A stretch of DNA of 64,000 bases from Porphyra umbilicalis (Eukaryota > Rhodophyta > Bangiophyceae > Bangiales > Bangiaceae). Position 1 is the stretch's first letter. The number at the start of each line of letters is the position of its first letter. The stretch is from contig KV918833.1 of assembly GCA_002049455.2 (NCBI GenBank), positions 124,001 to 188,000 on the forward strand, read 5' to 3'. The position numbers and the translations under genes were made by a program. Below the pieces are notes generated by a model. It was not told the origin of the DNA and ran no database searches. It saw only the letters and a program-made list of their open reading frames with translations. Below, in pieces: positions 21,365-32,272 of this stretch.

Positions 21365-24300
21365 ATGGTGGGGGGGGATGGGGCCCGCACGCCCGGCGTC
21401 TCCAGCGACGACGAAATTCGGGTAGGGCCATTACCATCACCCGGCCGCCCTGCTGCGACAGCAGCAACGGTGGGCGTTCCTGCTGACGACGCCAGCGCGG
21501 CGGCCGACGCGCAACGACGCGCTCGGCGCCACGACCGGGACGTGCGAGACGGCGCAGTGCTGTCGCCAGATTCATGCTCGGCACGGGGATCGACCCGTGC
21601 GGAGTACAACAGGGCGAGGCGGGGGACGGAGACTCCGACGCAGCGCTCTCAGCGCCGCGCTGCCGCTGCCGCACGCGCTGCCGAGGGCCGCGACGCTGAA
21701 ACGCCGACACAGCGCGCCACACGCCTTGGTGCGCTTGCTGCACGTACATCGAAGAGCCGCGGCGCGGAAACGCTGTCACAGCGCGCTCACCGCCTCTCTG
21801 CCAATACCGCACGCGCTTCGGACGGCCGTGAGGGCGAGACGCCGACGCAGCGCGCTCAGCGCCGCGCTGCCGATGCTGCACGCGCTCGGGCGCGTCGTGG
21901 GCGACACAGTCCGGCTGGAGGACGGGATTCCTCAGAAGATGACGGCGACTACGAGGAAGACGGCCCGGAGAGAGTCTGGCCAGAGTTTGCGCACGCCCAA
22001 GAGGCCTTCCGAGGCGAAGCAAAGCGCACGCCCGAGCTGTACAGGCTCGGGCGGATGGACGATGCGTGCCCCAGCTGCAATGCACTTCACTGGCGAGAGG
22101 AGCGAACTTCTAGATCTACCAACGCGCTGCCCAAATTTGGCACCTGCTGCCAAAACGGGCAGGTCCAGCTACCAGCTGTACCCGACCCACCCGAGCCGCT
22201 CAAGACCTTCCTCAAAGCCGAGTCGCCCCAGGGTCGACGCGTCGTCGGGCATCTTCGAACGCTGAACAATGCTCTGGCGCTGGCCGCCGTCAAGTCAAAG
22301 CCGCCGCCTCCGCTGCCTGGCGGCAGCGCTTTTCAGCCCAGCGTGCGGCTGAACGGGCGGCTCACGCACGTGATTGGACCTTTGCTTCCCGGCCTTGGGC
22401 AGCAGGCGTCCTTTTTGCAGGCGTACTTTACCGACTCGGAAGACAACGCACAGCGTCTAGCCGCGGTGTGTGCTGTGTCGACACCCGACGGCGAGGGCGC
22501 CGCGGCCCCCGGTGGGGTACTGCGCAGGGACGTGTCTTCACTGTCGTCGCCAGAGCGGCGCCTCTTTGACGCTCTGCAGGATCTGTACAAAATGCTGCTG
22601 GAGCATAATTCCCTGGTGCGCGGCTTTTTGACGGCTCATGAGCGCGTGCGGGCGATCGAGGCAGCTGCAGGACGACCCATTCAGGAGCTCCGCGTCGTGA
22701 TTGACGCGGAAGCACGGCCTGAGGGTGCGCACGTCCGCGTGTACAATGCACCAGAGGGACGTGGCGTCGACGAAGTAGCTGGGCTTCTTCCTTCGTCGGA
22801 GCTGGAGGTTGCGCCGGAGCATGCAGAGGAGGGACGTGTACCCACGCAGCGCGACGTGTCGCTGGCAGTGCGCGGGCCGCCTGCAGCCGGAAGCGCAGCG
22901 GGAGGGCCTGCCGCTCCACAGCGCGTGCTGCAAAACATCTCCGCAATCCATCCATCGTACGAGACGGCGACCTACCCGTTGCTGCTGCCTCACGGAACCG
23001 ACGGTTGGCACATAGCTATCCCGCGTCAAAGCCAGGGCACTCGGCAGCGCGTCGTCACTGCGCACGAGTATCTGGCGTACCGGCTGTTCACGCGCTCCGA
23101 AAACTTTAACGCCCTTCATCGCTGTGGTCGGCTATTTGGGCAGTGGGTCGTCGATTGCTACATTCGGGTTGAGCACCTGACCCTCACGTGGATGCGGTTC
23201 AACCAAGCCAAGCTCCGTTATTCAGAATGGAGTCGGCTGGTGGATGCCGTGGTCCCAGGGGAGGAGCCTGCGGAGCGCATCGGACGTGGAGTCTACCTGC
23301 CGGACAGCTTTACAGGGTCGCCACGTTACATGCGCGCCAAGTTTGCAGAGGCCATGACGATGTACAAGGAGCTGGGAGCCCCGACGTTCTTCATCACCAT
23401 GACGTGTCGGCCGACGTGGGACGAGATCAAGGTGGAGCTGCTGGCGGGCCAGGATTCCAAGGACCGCCCGGACCTCATCGGCCGAGTTTTCGAGCTCAAA
23501 AACCGCGAAATGCACTCGCTGGTGACCGCCGAGGACGTGATGGGGCGGTGCAATGGCTACTTATCGGTGAGGGAGTTCCAAAAGCGCGGTCTCCCCCATG
23601 TGCACGACATCATCTTTTTGCACAAGGACGACGCACCGCGGTCCGCGCAGGAATACGACAGGTGGATCTCTGCCGAGATACCGCCAGAGACGGCCCCAGC
23701 GCTGCGGAAGCTGGTGCTGGAGACGAACATCCACGGCCCCTGCGGCACTCAAAACCCCACGTCGCCGTGCATGAAGGACGGAAAGTGCAGCAAGTTCTAT
23801 CCAAAGACGTTCGTATCATCCACAACTGACGGCGATGGTGCCTACCCCGAGTATCGCCGACGGTCACCCGAAGCCGGAGGCCAGACGGCCACCGTCACCC
23901 GCGCAGGTCGGACGTTTACGGTGGACAACAGCTGGGTCGTGCCGTACTCCCCTCAGCTGACGCTGCAGCTGGGCTGCCACGTCAACGTGGAGATTGTAAG
24001 CGGCGTGAGCGCCCTCAAGTACCTGTTCAAGTATGTCACGAAAGGTCCCGACTCGGCCATGATGGCAGTTGTGGAAAGCCACGTCCCTGCAGGCGACGGT
24101 GGATCAACGACTGGGGACGCTTCGGCTGGGACCGGTAGCAACCCGCCCGGTTCTGGTGGGGCCGCGTCGAGTGGAGCCGCGGCTGCTAGCAACGAGCAAC
24201 CAGCTGCGCCTGTAGCTCCGCAACCCGCTCCTGTGGACGAGATCCGGGCGTTCCAGGACGCCCGCGTTGTCAGCGAGAGCGAAGCCGTCGCGCGCGCTTT

Positions 24301-26911
24301 GGGCCACCCGATTCACAAGCGCAAGCCGTCGGTGCTGCGGCTGGCTCTTCACCTGGAGAACCAGCAGCCTGTACTGTTCAAGGAAGGAAGCGAGGCGGCT
24401 GCTATCGGCGCCGGTCCAAAGGCCACCACGCTGACAGCCTTTTTTGCGCTCTCATCGGCGGTGCCCGACGGGCTCTCACCCGCAGTGCGCGAGCTGCTCT
24501 ACTCAGACATGCCCAAGTACTTCACGTGGGCTCAATCGCAGCGCAAGTGGAAGCGTCGAGCGGATGTCGTCCACCCAGGATGCGTTCCCAAGCAGCTCGG
24601 ACGCGTCAACACTGTGCACCCGTCGTTGGGCGACGTGTACTACCTACGACTCCTGTTGCAGCGCGTGGAGGGGCCGCAGTCCTTCCTGGAGCTCCGGACC
24701 TACCAGAATATCGTCCACCCTTCGTACCGCCTGGCCTGTGCGGCGCGGGGCATGCTAGCTGACAACGAAGGCGTGTGGAAAGATATTATGGAAGAGGCAG
24801 TTCGTGACTACATGCCCTACCAGATCCGGGACCTGTTTGCGGCTTTGGTTGTGCATGGTCCTCCGCCGGACGTGCCGTCCCTCTTTGACACCTACTTCGA
24901 TGCAATGGCCGAGGATGTGGTACACCGCTTGGAGGCGCGTGTTGCTGCCGGACTGGACTTGGCCGCGCAGGACAATGACGTGCGGCGGTATGTGATGCAG
25001 CAAATTGAGGGGCGGATGTTGGACGCTGCAGTGACTTTGGCAGGCCAAGGTGTGTTGTTGCCCGCGAGCACGCTGGGTGCCGACGGACAACCCGTCGTCC
25101 TGTTTGGCGCGGCCGCGCCGGCTGAACTCAATGAGGACGTCCCGTCAGATGCGGTTAAGGGAAGGAACGGCTCCAGCTTTGAGCGCCTGCTGGCGCACGA
25201 GGTGCCAGCGGATCGAGCAGCACAGCTGCAGGACGCGCTGTCGTGGGTTTCCACGTTGGTGCCGGACCAGCTCGCGGTTTTTAATGCCATCAGAGGTGCG
25301 ATCGACGGAGGCGGCATCGGCCGAAAGATCTTCCTCATGGCGCCCGGCGGCTGTGGCAAAACCTACTTGGCGTCCATGCTCCTGGCCTACTGCCGCGGAC
25401 AGGGCCATGCCGCCCTTGCAGTAGCTTCCAGCGGAGTGGCGGCCAATCTGATGCCTCTTGGACGGACGGCACACAGCCGTTTCAAAATTCCAATTGATAC
25501 TGGCCCAAACTCCAGTTGTGGCTTTGCAGCACGGAGTGACACCGCGCGGTTGCTGCAGCGAACAAGGCTGATTGTATGGGATGAAGCGACGATGGCCCAC
25601 CGCCATACCTTCGAGGCGGTCAAGCGGAGCATCAAGGACACCATCGGCGACGAAGCTGCAGGTCGCATCACATGGCTGCTATGCGGGGGATTTGAGCAGA
25701 TCCCACCGGTTGTGCGTCGGGGCTCCGTCCTCCAGATCGTGCGTGCTTCCATCCGCAAGTCCCCCATGTGGCCAGACTTTACGGTCATGGAGCTATCGAC
25801 AAATATGCGGGTGCAACGGTGCCTCGAAGCCGGAAACGTGGAGGAGAGCCGTCTGCTGGACAGCTGGGCCAAGTGGCTGCTAGCGGTAGGGCGCGGCACG
25901 GTCAAGGCGGCGCGGAACACCCCGGATCCTTTCGAAGCAGTGTCTGAAGACGAAGCCGAAGAGGAGGAAGCGCCCGCTGAAGCGTCGCTCGATGCGATGC
26001 TCGAGGCCGACCTCAATGGCGGTCTTCCGTCTCCGGAGGCTGCGGCGGGTGTCGCGGTCCAGGGTGGCAGCGGGTCCTGGCGTGGTGGGCTTCGTGGATT
26101 GGCCAGCCACGCTGTAGAGCTGGCGACAACTGCTGTGTGCATCCCGCGAGCTCTGTGCCAGAAGGCTGGCAAGGGGGTTCGAGACTTGCTCCTGGCCACT
26201 TTCCCCGACATCGAGACCATCGACCCGGCCAACCCTCAGGACTGCGTCGACAAGCTGAGTGGTCGCATGGTCTTGACGCCCCTAAACGAGGACGTCAAAA
26301 TGATCAACCGCCAAGCGCTGGAGCTCTTCCCGGGGGAGGGCGTGCAATCGGTCGGCGTCAACCAGCTGGTAGATGCGGAAGAGGACGGGGAGTGGGGCGA
26401 GGTGGCCACCACCGAGTTCATGGACTCGGTGGACCACGCGTCAATCCCGGACCAGGATCTGCAGCTGAAGCAAGGAATGGTGGTCATGCTGCTGCGCAAT
26501 TTAGCTGCCCAGAGCGGGGACTGCAACGGCACGCGATACATCGTGACTCGCATTGGGAGCCACAGCCTGGGCGCCCGGCGCATGAGCGATGGGACCGAGA
26601 TCATCATCCCCAAACTGTTCCTGACGCCAGCGGACATTGGTATCCCGTTCGCGATGAAGCGCTTCCAATTTCCGGTGCGCGCTGCCTTTGCCGCCACGAT
26701 CAACAAGGCCCAAGGTTCAACTCTGGAGCGTCTGGGCATCTGGTTGCGCGACAGCGTCTTTGGACACGGGCAGCTGTACGTAGCACTCTCTCGCGTGGGG
26801 GATCCGCGCAAGGTGGTGGTAGGCGCGCTGTCAGCGGCGTACGACTCCCTCGGCCGGATTGTGACCAACAACGTCGTCTACTCGCAGTTGTTCAACAACA
26901 CCGTCGTTTGA
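21365..26911 (+). CDS. Helitron transposase (Rep/HUH nuclease plus Pif1-type helicase)
   Basis: Rolling-circle transposase of a Helitron, uninterrupted and about 1848 aa from ATG 21365, chosen because upstream in-frame codons lack an ATG. The Helitron_like_N/Rep part carries the HUH motif in GLPHVHDI (about residue 745) and the two-tyrosine motif KYLFKYVTKG (Y about 886 and 890). The helicase has Walker A APGGCGKT (about 1326), Walker B IVWDEAT (about 1404), CGGFEQIPPVV in place of the usual GGDFxQ, and C-terminal motifs NKAQGSTLE and LYVALSRVGDP. Residues about 89-178 hold four copies of a 26-27 aa ETPTQRAxRRxA repeat, a feature common in long Helitron proteins. An alanine/glycine/serine linker (about 905-965) follows the tyrosine motif. 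Length and intact motifs suggest a recently active, possibly autonomous element. The helicase fold alone would fit a host Pif1, but the fused Rep domain rules that out. Confidence 0.95.
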   Translation: MVGGDGARTPGVSSDDEIRVGPLPSPGRPAATAATVGVPADDASAAADAQRRARRHDRDVRDGAVLSPDSCSARGSTRAEYNRARRGTETPTQRSQRRAAAAARAAEGRDAETPTQRATRLGALAARTSKSRGAETLSQRAHRLSANTARASDGREGETPTQRAQRRAADAARARARRGRHSPAGGRDSSEDDGDYEEDGPERVWPEFAHAQEAFRGEAKRTPELYRLGRMDDACPSCNALHWREERTSRSTNALPKFGTCCQNGQVQLPAVPDPPEPLKTFLKAESPQGRRVVGHLRTLNNALALAAVKSKPPPPLPGGSAFQPSVRLNGRLTHVIGPLLPGLGQQASFLQAYFTDSEDNAQRLAAVCAVSTPDGEGAAAPGGVLRRDVSSLSSPERRLFDALQDLYKMLLEHNSLVRGFLTAHERVRAIEAAAGRPIQELRVVIDAEARPEGAHVRVYNAPEGRGVDEVAGLLPSSELEVAPEHAEEGRVPTQRDVSLAVRGPPAAGSAAGGPAAPQRVLQNISAIHPSYETATYPLLLPHGTDGWHIAIPRQSQGTRQRVVTAHEYLAYRLFTRSENFNALHRCGRLFGQWVVDCYIRVEHLTLTWMRFNQAKLRYSEWSRLVDAVVPGEEPAERIGRGVYLPDSFTGSPRYMRAKFAEAMTMYKELGAPTFFITMTCRPTWDEIKVELLAGQDSKDRPDLIGRVFELKNREMHSLVTAEDVMGRCNGYLSVREFQKRGLPHVHDIIFLHKDDAPRSAQEYDRWISAEIPPETAPALRKLVLETNIHGPCGTQNPTSPCMKDGKCSKFYPKTFVSSTTDGDGAYPEYRRRSPEAGGQTATVTRAGRTFTVDNSWVVPYSPQLTLQLGCHVNVEIVSGVSALKYLFKYVTKGPDSAMMAVVESHVPAGDGGSTTGDASAGTGSNPPGSGGAASSGAAAASNEQPAAPVAPQPAPVDEIRAFQDARVVSESEAVARALGHPIHKRKPSVLRLALHLENQQPVLFKEGSEAAAIGAGPKATTLTAFFALSSAVPDGLSPAVRELLYSDMPKYFTWAQSQRKWKRRADVVHPGCVPKQLGRVNTVHPSLGDVYYLRLLLQRVEGPQSFLELRTYQNIVHPSYRLACAARGMLADNEGVWKDIMEEAVRDYMPYQIRDLFAALVVHGPPPDVPSLFDTYFDAMAEDVVHRLEARVAAGLDLAAQDNDVRRYVMQQIEGRMLDAAVTLAGQGVLLPASTLGADGQPVVLFGAAAPAELNEDVPSDAVKGRNGSSFERLLAHEVPADRAAQLQDALSWVSTLVPDQLAVFNAIRGAIDGGGIGRKIFLMAPGGCGKTYLASMLLAYCRGQGHAALAVASSGVAANLMPLGRTAHSRFKIPIDTGPNSSCGFAARSDTARLLQRTRLIVWDEATMAHRHTFEAVKRSIKDTIGDEAAGRITWLLCGGFEQIPPVVRRGSVLQIVRASIRKSPMWPDFTVMELSTNMRVQRCLEAGNVEESRLLDSWAKWLLAVGRGTVKAARNTPDPFEAVSEDEAEEEEAPAEASLDAMLEADLNGGLPSPEAAAGVAVQGGSGSWRGGLRGLASHAVELATTAVCIPRALCQKAGKGVRDLLLATFPDIETIDPANPQDCVDKLSGRMVLTPLNEDVKMINRQALELFPGEGVQSVGVNQLVDAEEDGEWGEVATTEFMDSVDHASIPDQDLQLKQGMVVMLLRNLAAQSGDCNGTRYIVTRIGSHSLGARRMSDGTEIIIPKLFLTPADIGIPFAMKRFQFPVRAAFAATINKAQGSTLERLGIWLRDSVFGHGQLYVALSRVGDPRKVVVGALSAAYDSLGRIVTNNVVYSQLFNNTVV

Positions 26912-27182
26912 TGCGCTTGGGCGGGCGCGGGGTTGGTGCATTGATTTCGTTCGTATGGTTTGCTGGCCGACATGCACGGTCGACCTTATGTCTTTCTGAT
27001 TATTGTGCGACGCTTCTTTCTGCCCTTTGCTGTGTTTCTGTGTTTTTCTTCCATGTATTGTCTGTAGTTGCGTTGGGCCACGACTTCACGAGCAAGAAAA
27101 CCCCATTCAATCGTGCGTCTCACCCCACTCCGGGCACGTTACCCCTCAGTACATCTCCCCATCACGTCCAAGAGCACACTGA

Positions 27183-27698
27183 TCAGCGACCAAACTTCCA
27201 GATGATCCACCCCATCACGCCCACAAACGCCACTCCAAAAGCAATCAGCACCACGTCCAGGGCACCAACGCGGTGTCCACCAAGCTCACGCGCCGGCGGA
27301 GGGCGTGGCGCCTCCTGCTGCACCATCAAGTCCAGATCCGCCATGCGGCGCGGTGCCTCTTCTGGGCCCTCAGTTGAGGAAGAGTCCGTGATGACAACTC
27401 GCGGGCGGTACGCGTACGGGTCAGCCACGACGACGGTGTCGGGCCACGCGGGAGGTGCGCGCGAGGATGAACCACCTCCACCACGCTCATATGCATGAGC
27501 CGTGACGTTGCGCGCGCCACGGAGCGCGGCGGGCGGCGGTGCACGCGGAAACACAGGGGGAGCGGCGAGCTCGCGCGGAACAACACCTTCGTCCGACTCG
27601 CCGCGGCGACCAGACGCGATGTGACGCTCCCGCCCAGTGGCCTCAGCGGGGACACGACCGTCGTCAGACCCGTAGCTACCGCCCGTGGGGGTGTCCAT
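27183..27698 (-). CDS. Small tail-anchored protein, unknown, convergent with Helitron gene
   Basis: A 171-aa open frame from ATG at 27698 (context CCCCATGGAC), ending about 270 bp from the Helitron stop in convergent orientation. The first ~140 residues are hydrophilic and rich in Pro, Arg, Ser and Gly. The last ~27 residues form one clear hydrophobic helix (VVLIAFGVAFVGVMGWIIW) followed by KFGR, the layout of a C-terminally anchored membrane protein with its N-terminus in the cytosol. I do not recognise the family. The frame can be extended upstream to 27827, but the first strong ATG is the one chosen. It may be Helitron cargo or a captured host exon. Coding status rests on the well-formed anchor and frame length only. 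Confidence 0.45.
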   Translation of the reverse strand: MDTPTGGSYGSDDGRVPAEATGRERHIASGRRGESDEGVVPRELAAPPVFPRAPPPAALRGARNVTAHAYERGGGGSSSRAPPAWPDTVVVADPYAYRPRVVITDSSSTEGPEEAPRRMADLDLMVQQEAPRPPPARELGGHRVGALDVVLIAFGVAFVGVMGWIIWKFGR

Positions 27699-28250
27699 GG
27701 GGGTGAGAATAGCCCGAAAGGGAAGGTGGTGGTGGGGAAGATGGATGAGGTAAGGACGGGATGAGGAACGGCGAGGAAGGCGCTGGTGGGCTTCGGGTTC
27801 TCCGCAACAAACGCGCCGCGGGCACACTGAGGAGCAGGGTCCGTCGTGGCGCTCTTATGTCGAGAGCGGGGACGGGGGTGACCACCCAACCGGTCATGCG
27901 CGGAGTCCGGGCTGTACGATGTCGGCACATGGTTAGTGGTTCGCATCTGACACACGCGGCACGGCCGTTGGCCGTCGACTGTATTCTTGGTGTTCCGGAC
28001 ATCCGTTGTTGCTGGAGCGCTCTGGGCAGGCGCACAGCACCGGCACTTCACGACTGGTGGCCGCTCCTTCTGTTGTTCGCCGACGCGTCCCCTGTTTCTG
28101 CTGGAAGTGCCGCGGCTTCTCTGCATCGCCATGCAGATACGGCGACCCGGGGCAAGAAAAAGAGAAAGGCAGAATGTGAAATTATTCATTCAAGAGACCA
28201 ACACGCGTCCAATCACATGAGGGCAAGGCAGAAAAACCGCCGCGATTTAC
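27699..28250. other. Right part of the Helitron insertion, no confident gene
   Basis: On the minus strand a frame upstream of the tail-anchored ORF contains a Cys-bearing stretch (VKCRCCAPA, CRVCQMRT) that could be an exon of the same gene or chance. The right insertion border lies between about 28205 and 28240, where satellite homology resumes at CGATTTACGGTGGGCTCTCA. I could not identify the expected Helitron 3' hairpin and CTRR end with confidence. Confidence 0.35.
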
Positions 28251-28253
28251 GGT

Positions 28254-28298
28254 GGGCTCTCAGAGCCCGCGCGGGTCCTACCTTGTCCCTTTATATAA
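28254..28298 (+). promoter_or_regulatory. Palindrome plus TATA cassette in array B
   Basis: GGGCTCTCAGAGCCC at 28254-28268 and TATATAA at 28292-28298, with the same 23-bp gap as in array A. It lies directly at the right border of the Helitron insertion. Confidence 0.4.
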
Positions 28299-31200
28299 AG
28301 CTTGCCGTGGGCCACATGCGTCTGTCTGTCTGTATGTGCAGCCCACCAATGGGACGCCCGCGATCGGGTTTCGCACAGGGGCCTCATTGGCAAACAAATG
28401 GATTGCGCGACGGCCCAGATTTTCAGCGCATTCCGACCACAAACATTCTAAGGACCTGCGTGCTCGCCCGGATCAAATACATCCCAGTGGGATGGCCGCG
28501 ATCGGGTTTCGCACAGGGGCCACATTGGCAAACAAATGGATTGCGCTAGCGCCCAGATTTTCAGCGCATTCCGACCACAAACATTCTAAGGACCTGCGTG
28601 CACGCCCGGATCAGCTCCATCCAGAACCGCGAGAGGCGCAGCGCGAGGCCGTCGAATTGATCCCCTGATTTACAGTTTCCCGAATTGGAATAAACGGAGG
28701 TTTTTGGGGACGGCCCAGATTTTCGGCGAGCGGCGCAGCGCGAGGCCGTCGAAGAAAACGCGTGACTTTCCGTCGGCCAAGTTGGTGCAATCAGAGGATT
28801 TTCGGGAACGCCCAGAGTTTTGGCGAGCGGCGCAGCGCGAGGGCGTCTTCACACCGGCTGCTGGGTGGCGGGGTGGGGGGGCCGCCGGGTAGCGGGGTGA
28901 GGGGGTCCGGGGGGAGGGCCGCCTCCCCCCCGGCCGCCGCGTGGCGAGGTGGGGGGGGTCCGGGGGGGGGGGCCGCCCCCCCCCCAGCATCCATCAGTGG
29001 ATCCTATCGCGTTTCTTTCAGTCTGAATGACGTGTGGGGCTTACAGCACAGTACCGACGCCGGCCTTACGACGAGCGGCGCAGCGCGAGGGCGCCTTCCC
29101 ACCGGCTGCTTGGTGGTGCGGTCGGGGGGCCGCCGGGTGGCGGGGTGGGGGGGTCCGGGGGGAAGGACCGCCTCCCCCCCGGCCGCCGGCTGGCGGAGTG
29201 GGGGGAGTCCTGGGGGGAGGGCCGCCTCGCCCCCGGCCGCCGGTTGGCGGGGTGGGGGGGGTCCGTGGGGGAGGGTCGCCTCGCCCCCAGCCGCCGGGTG
29301 GCAGGCGGGGGGGTACGGGGACATGGGCTGCCCCTTCCCCTGGCATATAAGGCCGCGCCACGATCATCTATTCTCAGAACGGGGAACGAATTATTCTCTC
29401 TCTGGAAAAGTAGCCGATTCTATCGGCCCGGAGGCACTTTTTCTCGGTCTTCGGCGCTCTGTATCTCGGGAACGGCTGCCCGACGGACAAATCTGAGCAG
29501 CTCGAATGGGGGGAGGGGGGAGGCATGGGCAAATGTTCGCAAGCTATTGAATGAGCTGGGTCGCGTAGTCCTCCGGCGGTTTCATGAAAACGCATCTGTG
29601 GGGCAGGTGAGAAAATAAGCCTCGATTTGCTGTGGGCTCTCAGAGCCCTCGCGGGTCCTACCGTGTCCCTTTATATAAGGCTTGCGGTGGGCCACTTGCG
29701 TCTGTCTGTATGTGCAGCCCACCAATGGGACGCTCGCGATCGGGTCGCGCACAGGGGCTACAATGGCAAACAAATGGATTGCGCGACGGCCCAGATTTTC
29801 AGCGCATTCCGACCACAAACATTTTAAGGACCTGCGTGCACGCCCGGATCAAATACATCCCAGTGGGATGGCCGCGATCGGGTTTCGCACAGGGGCCACA
29901 TTGGCAAACAAATGGATTGCGCGACGGCCAAGATTTTCAGCGCATTCCGACCACAAACATTCTAAGGACCTGCATGCACGCCAGGATCAACTCCATTCAG
30001 AACCGCGAGCGGCGCAGCGCGAGGCCGTCGAATTGATACCCTGGTTTATAGTTTCCCGATTTGCAATATACAGAGGTTTTTGGGGACGGCCCAGATTTTC
30101 GGCGAGCGGCGCAGCGCGAGGCCGTCGAAGTACACGCGTGACTTTCCGTCCTCCAAGTTGGTGCAATCAGCGGATTTTCGGGAACGCCCAGAGTTTCGGC
30201 GAGCGGCGCAGCGCGAGGGCGTCTTCACACCGGCTGCTGAGGGGCGGGGTGGGGGGGCCGCCGGGTGGCGGCGTGGGGGGGTCCGGAAAGGAGGGCCGCC
30301 TCCCCCCCGGCCGCCGTGTGGCGATGTGGGGGGGGTGTGGCCGGGTGGAAGGGTCCGGGGGGGGTTCCGGGGGGGAGTGCCGCCTCGCCCCCGGCCGCCG
30401 GGTGGCGGGGTGGGGGGGCGTCCAGGGGGGAGGGCCGCCTCGCCCCCGGCCGCCGGTCGGTGGGGTGGGGGGGGTCCGGGGGGGAGGGCCGCCTCCCCCC
30501 CGGCCGCCGGGTGGCGGGTGAGGGGGGTCCGGGGGCATTGGCCGCCCCTTCCCCTGGAATATCAGGCCGCGCCACAATCATCTATCCTCAGAACGGGGAA
30601 CAAAGATTTCTCTCTCTGGAAAAGTAGCCGATTCCATCGGCCTGGAGGCACTTTTTCTCTTTCTTCGGGGCTCTGTATCTCTGGAACGGCTGCCCTACGG
30701 ACAAATCTGAGCAGCGCAAACGGGGTAAGTGGGAAGGCATGGGCAAATGTTTGCAAGCTATTGAATGAGCTGGGTCGCGTAGTCGTCTGGCGATTTCATG
30801 AAAACTCGTCTGTAGGGCATGTGAGAGCATGCGCCTCGATTTACAGTGGGCTCTCAGAGCTCGCGCGGGTCTTACCTAGTCCCTTTATATAGGGCTCGCG
30901 GTGGGCCACTTGCGTCTGTCTGTATGTGCAGCCCACCAATGGGACGCTCGCGATCGGGTCGCGCACACGGGCTACAATGGCAAACAAATGGATTGCGCGA
31001 GCGCCCAGATTTTCAGCGCATTCCGACCACAAACATTCTAAGGACTGGCCTGCACGCCCGGATCAAATCCATCCAGAACCGCGAGACGCCCGCGATCGTG
31101 TCACGCACACGGGCTACAATGACAAACAAATGGATTGCGCGAGCATTCAGAGTTTCAGCGCATTCCGACCACAAACATTCTAAGGACCTGCGTGCACGCC

Positions 31201-32227
31201 CGGATCAAATCAATCCAGAACCGCGAGCGGCACAGCGCGAGGCCGTTGAATTGTTCCCCTGATTTACAGTTTCCCGAATTGGAATAAACGGAGGTTTTTG
31301 GGGACGGCCCAGATTTTCGGCGAGCGGCGCAGCGCGAGGCCGTCGAAGAAAACGCGTGACTTTCCGTCGGCCAAGTTGGTGCAATCAGAGGATTTTCGGG
31401 AACGCCCAGAGTTTTGGCGAGCGGCGCAGCGCGAGGGCGTCTTCACACCGGCTGCTGGGTGGCGGGGTGGGGGGGCCGCCGGGTAGCGGGGTGAGGGGGT
31501 CCGGGGGGGAGGGCCGCCTCCCCCCCGGCCGCCGCGTGGCGAGGTGGGGGGGGTCCGGGGGGGGGGGCCGCCCCCCCCCAGCATCCATCAGTGGATCCTA
31601 TCGCGTTTCTTTCAGTCTGAATGACGTGTGGGGCTTACAGCACAGTACCGACGCCGGCCTTACGACGAGCGGCGCAGCGCGAGGGCGCCTTCCCACCGGC
31701 TGCTTGGTGGCGCGGTCGGGGGGCCGCCGGGTGGCGGGGTGGGGGGGTCCGGGGGGAAGGACCGCCTCCCCCCCGGCCGCCGGCTGGCGGAGTGGGGGGG
31801 TCCTGGGGGGAGGGCCGCCTCGCCCCCGGCCGCCGGTTGGCGGGGTGGGGGGGGTCCGTGGGGGAGGGTCGCCTCGCCCCCAGCCGCCGGGTGGCAGGCG
31901 GGGGGGGTACGGGGACATGGGCTGCCCCTTCCCCTGGCATATAAGGCCGCGCCACGATCATCTATTCTCAGAACGGGGAACGAATTATTCTCTCTCTGGA
32001 AAAGTAGCCGATTCTATCGGCCCGGAGGCACTTTTTCTCGGTCTTCGGCGCTCTGTATCTCGGGAACGGCTGCCCTACGTACAAATCTGAGTAGCGCAAA
32101 TGGGGGAAGTGGGGAGGCATGGGCAAATGTTTGCAAGCTATTGAATGAGCTGGGTCGCGTAGTCGTCTGTCGATTTCATGAAAACGCGTCTGTGGGGCAT
32201 GTGAGAGCATGCGCCTCGATTGACAGT

Positions 32228-32272
32228 GGGCTCTCAGAGCCCGCGCGGGTCCTACCTAGTCCCTTTATATAA
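32228..32272 (+). promoter_or_regulatory. Palindrome plus TATA cassette in array B
   Basis: Palindrome at 32228-32242, TATATAA at 32266-32272, again 23 bp apart. Downstream the GGTGGGC/GCCCACC stem is retained. Neighbouring copy near 30847 has a mutated palindrome (GGGCTCTCAGAGCTC) and TATATAG, so not all copies are intact. Confidence 0.4.
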
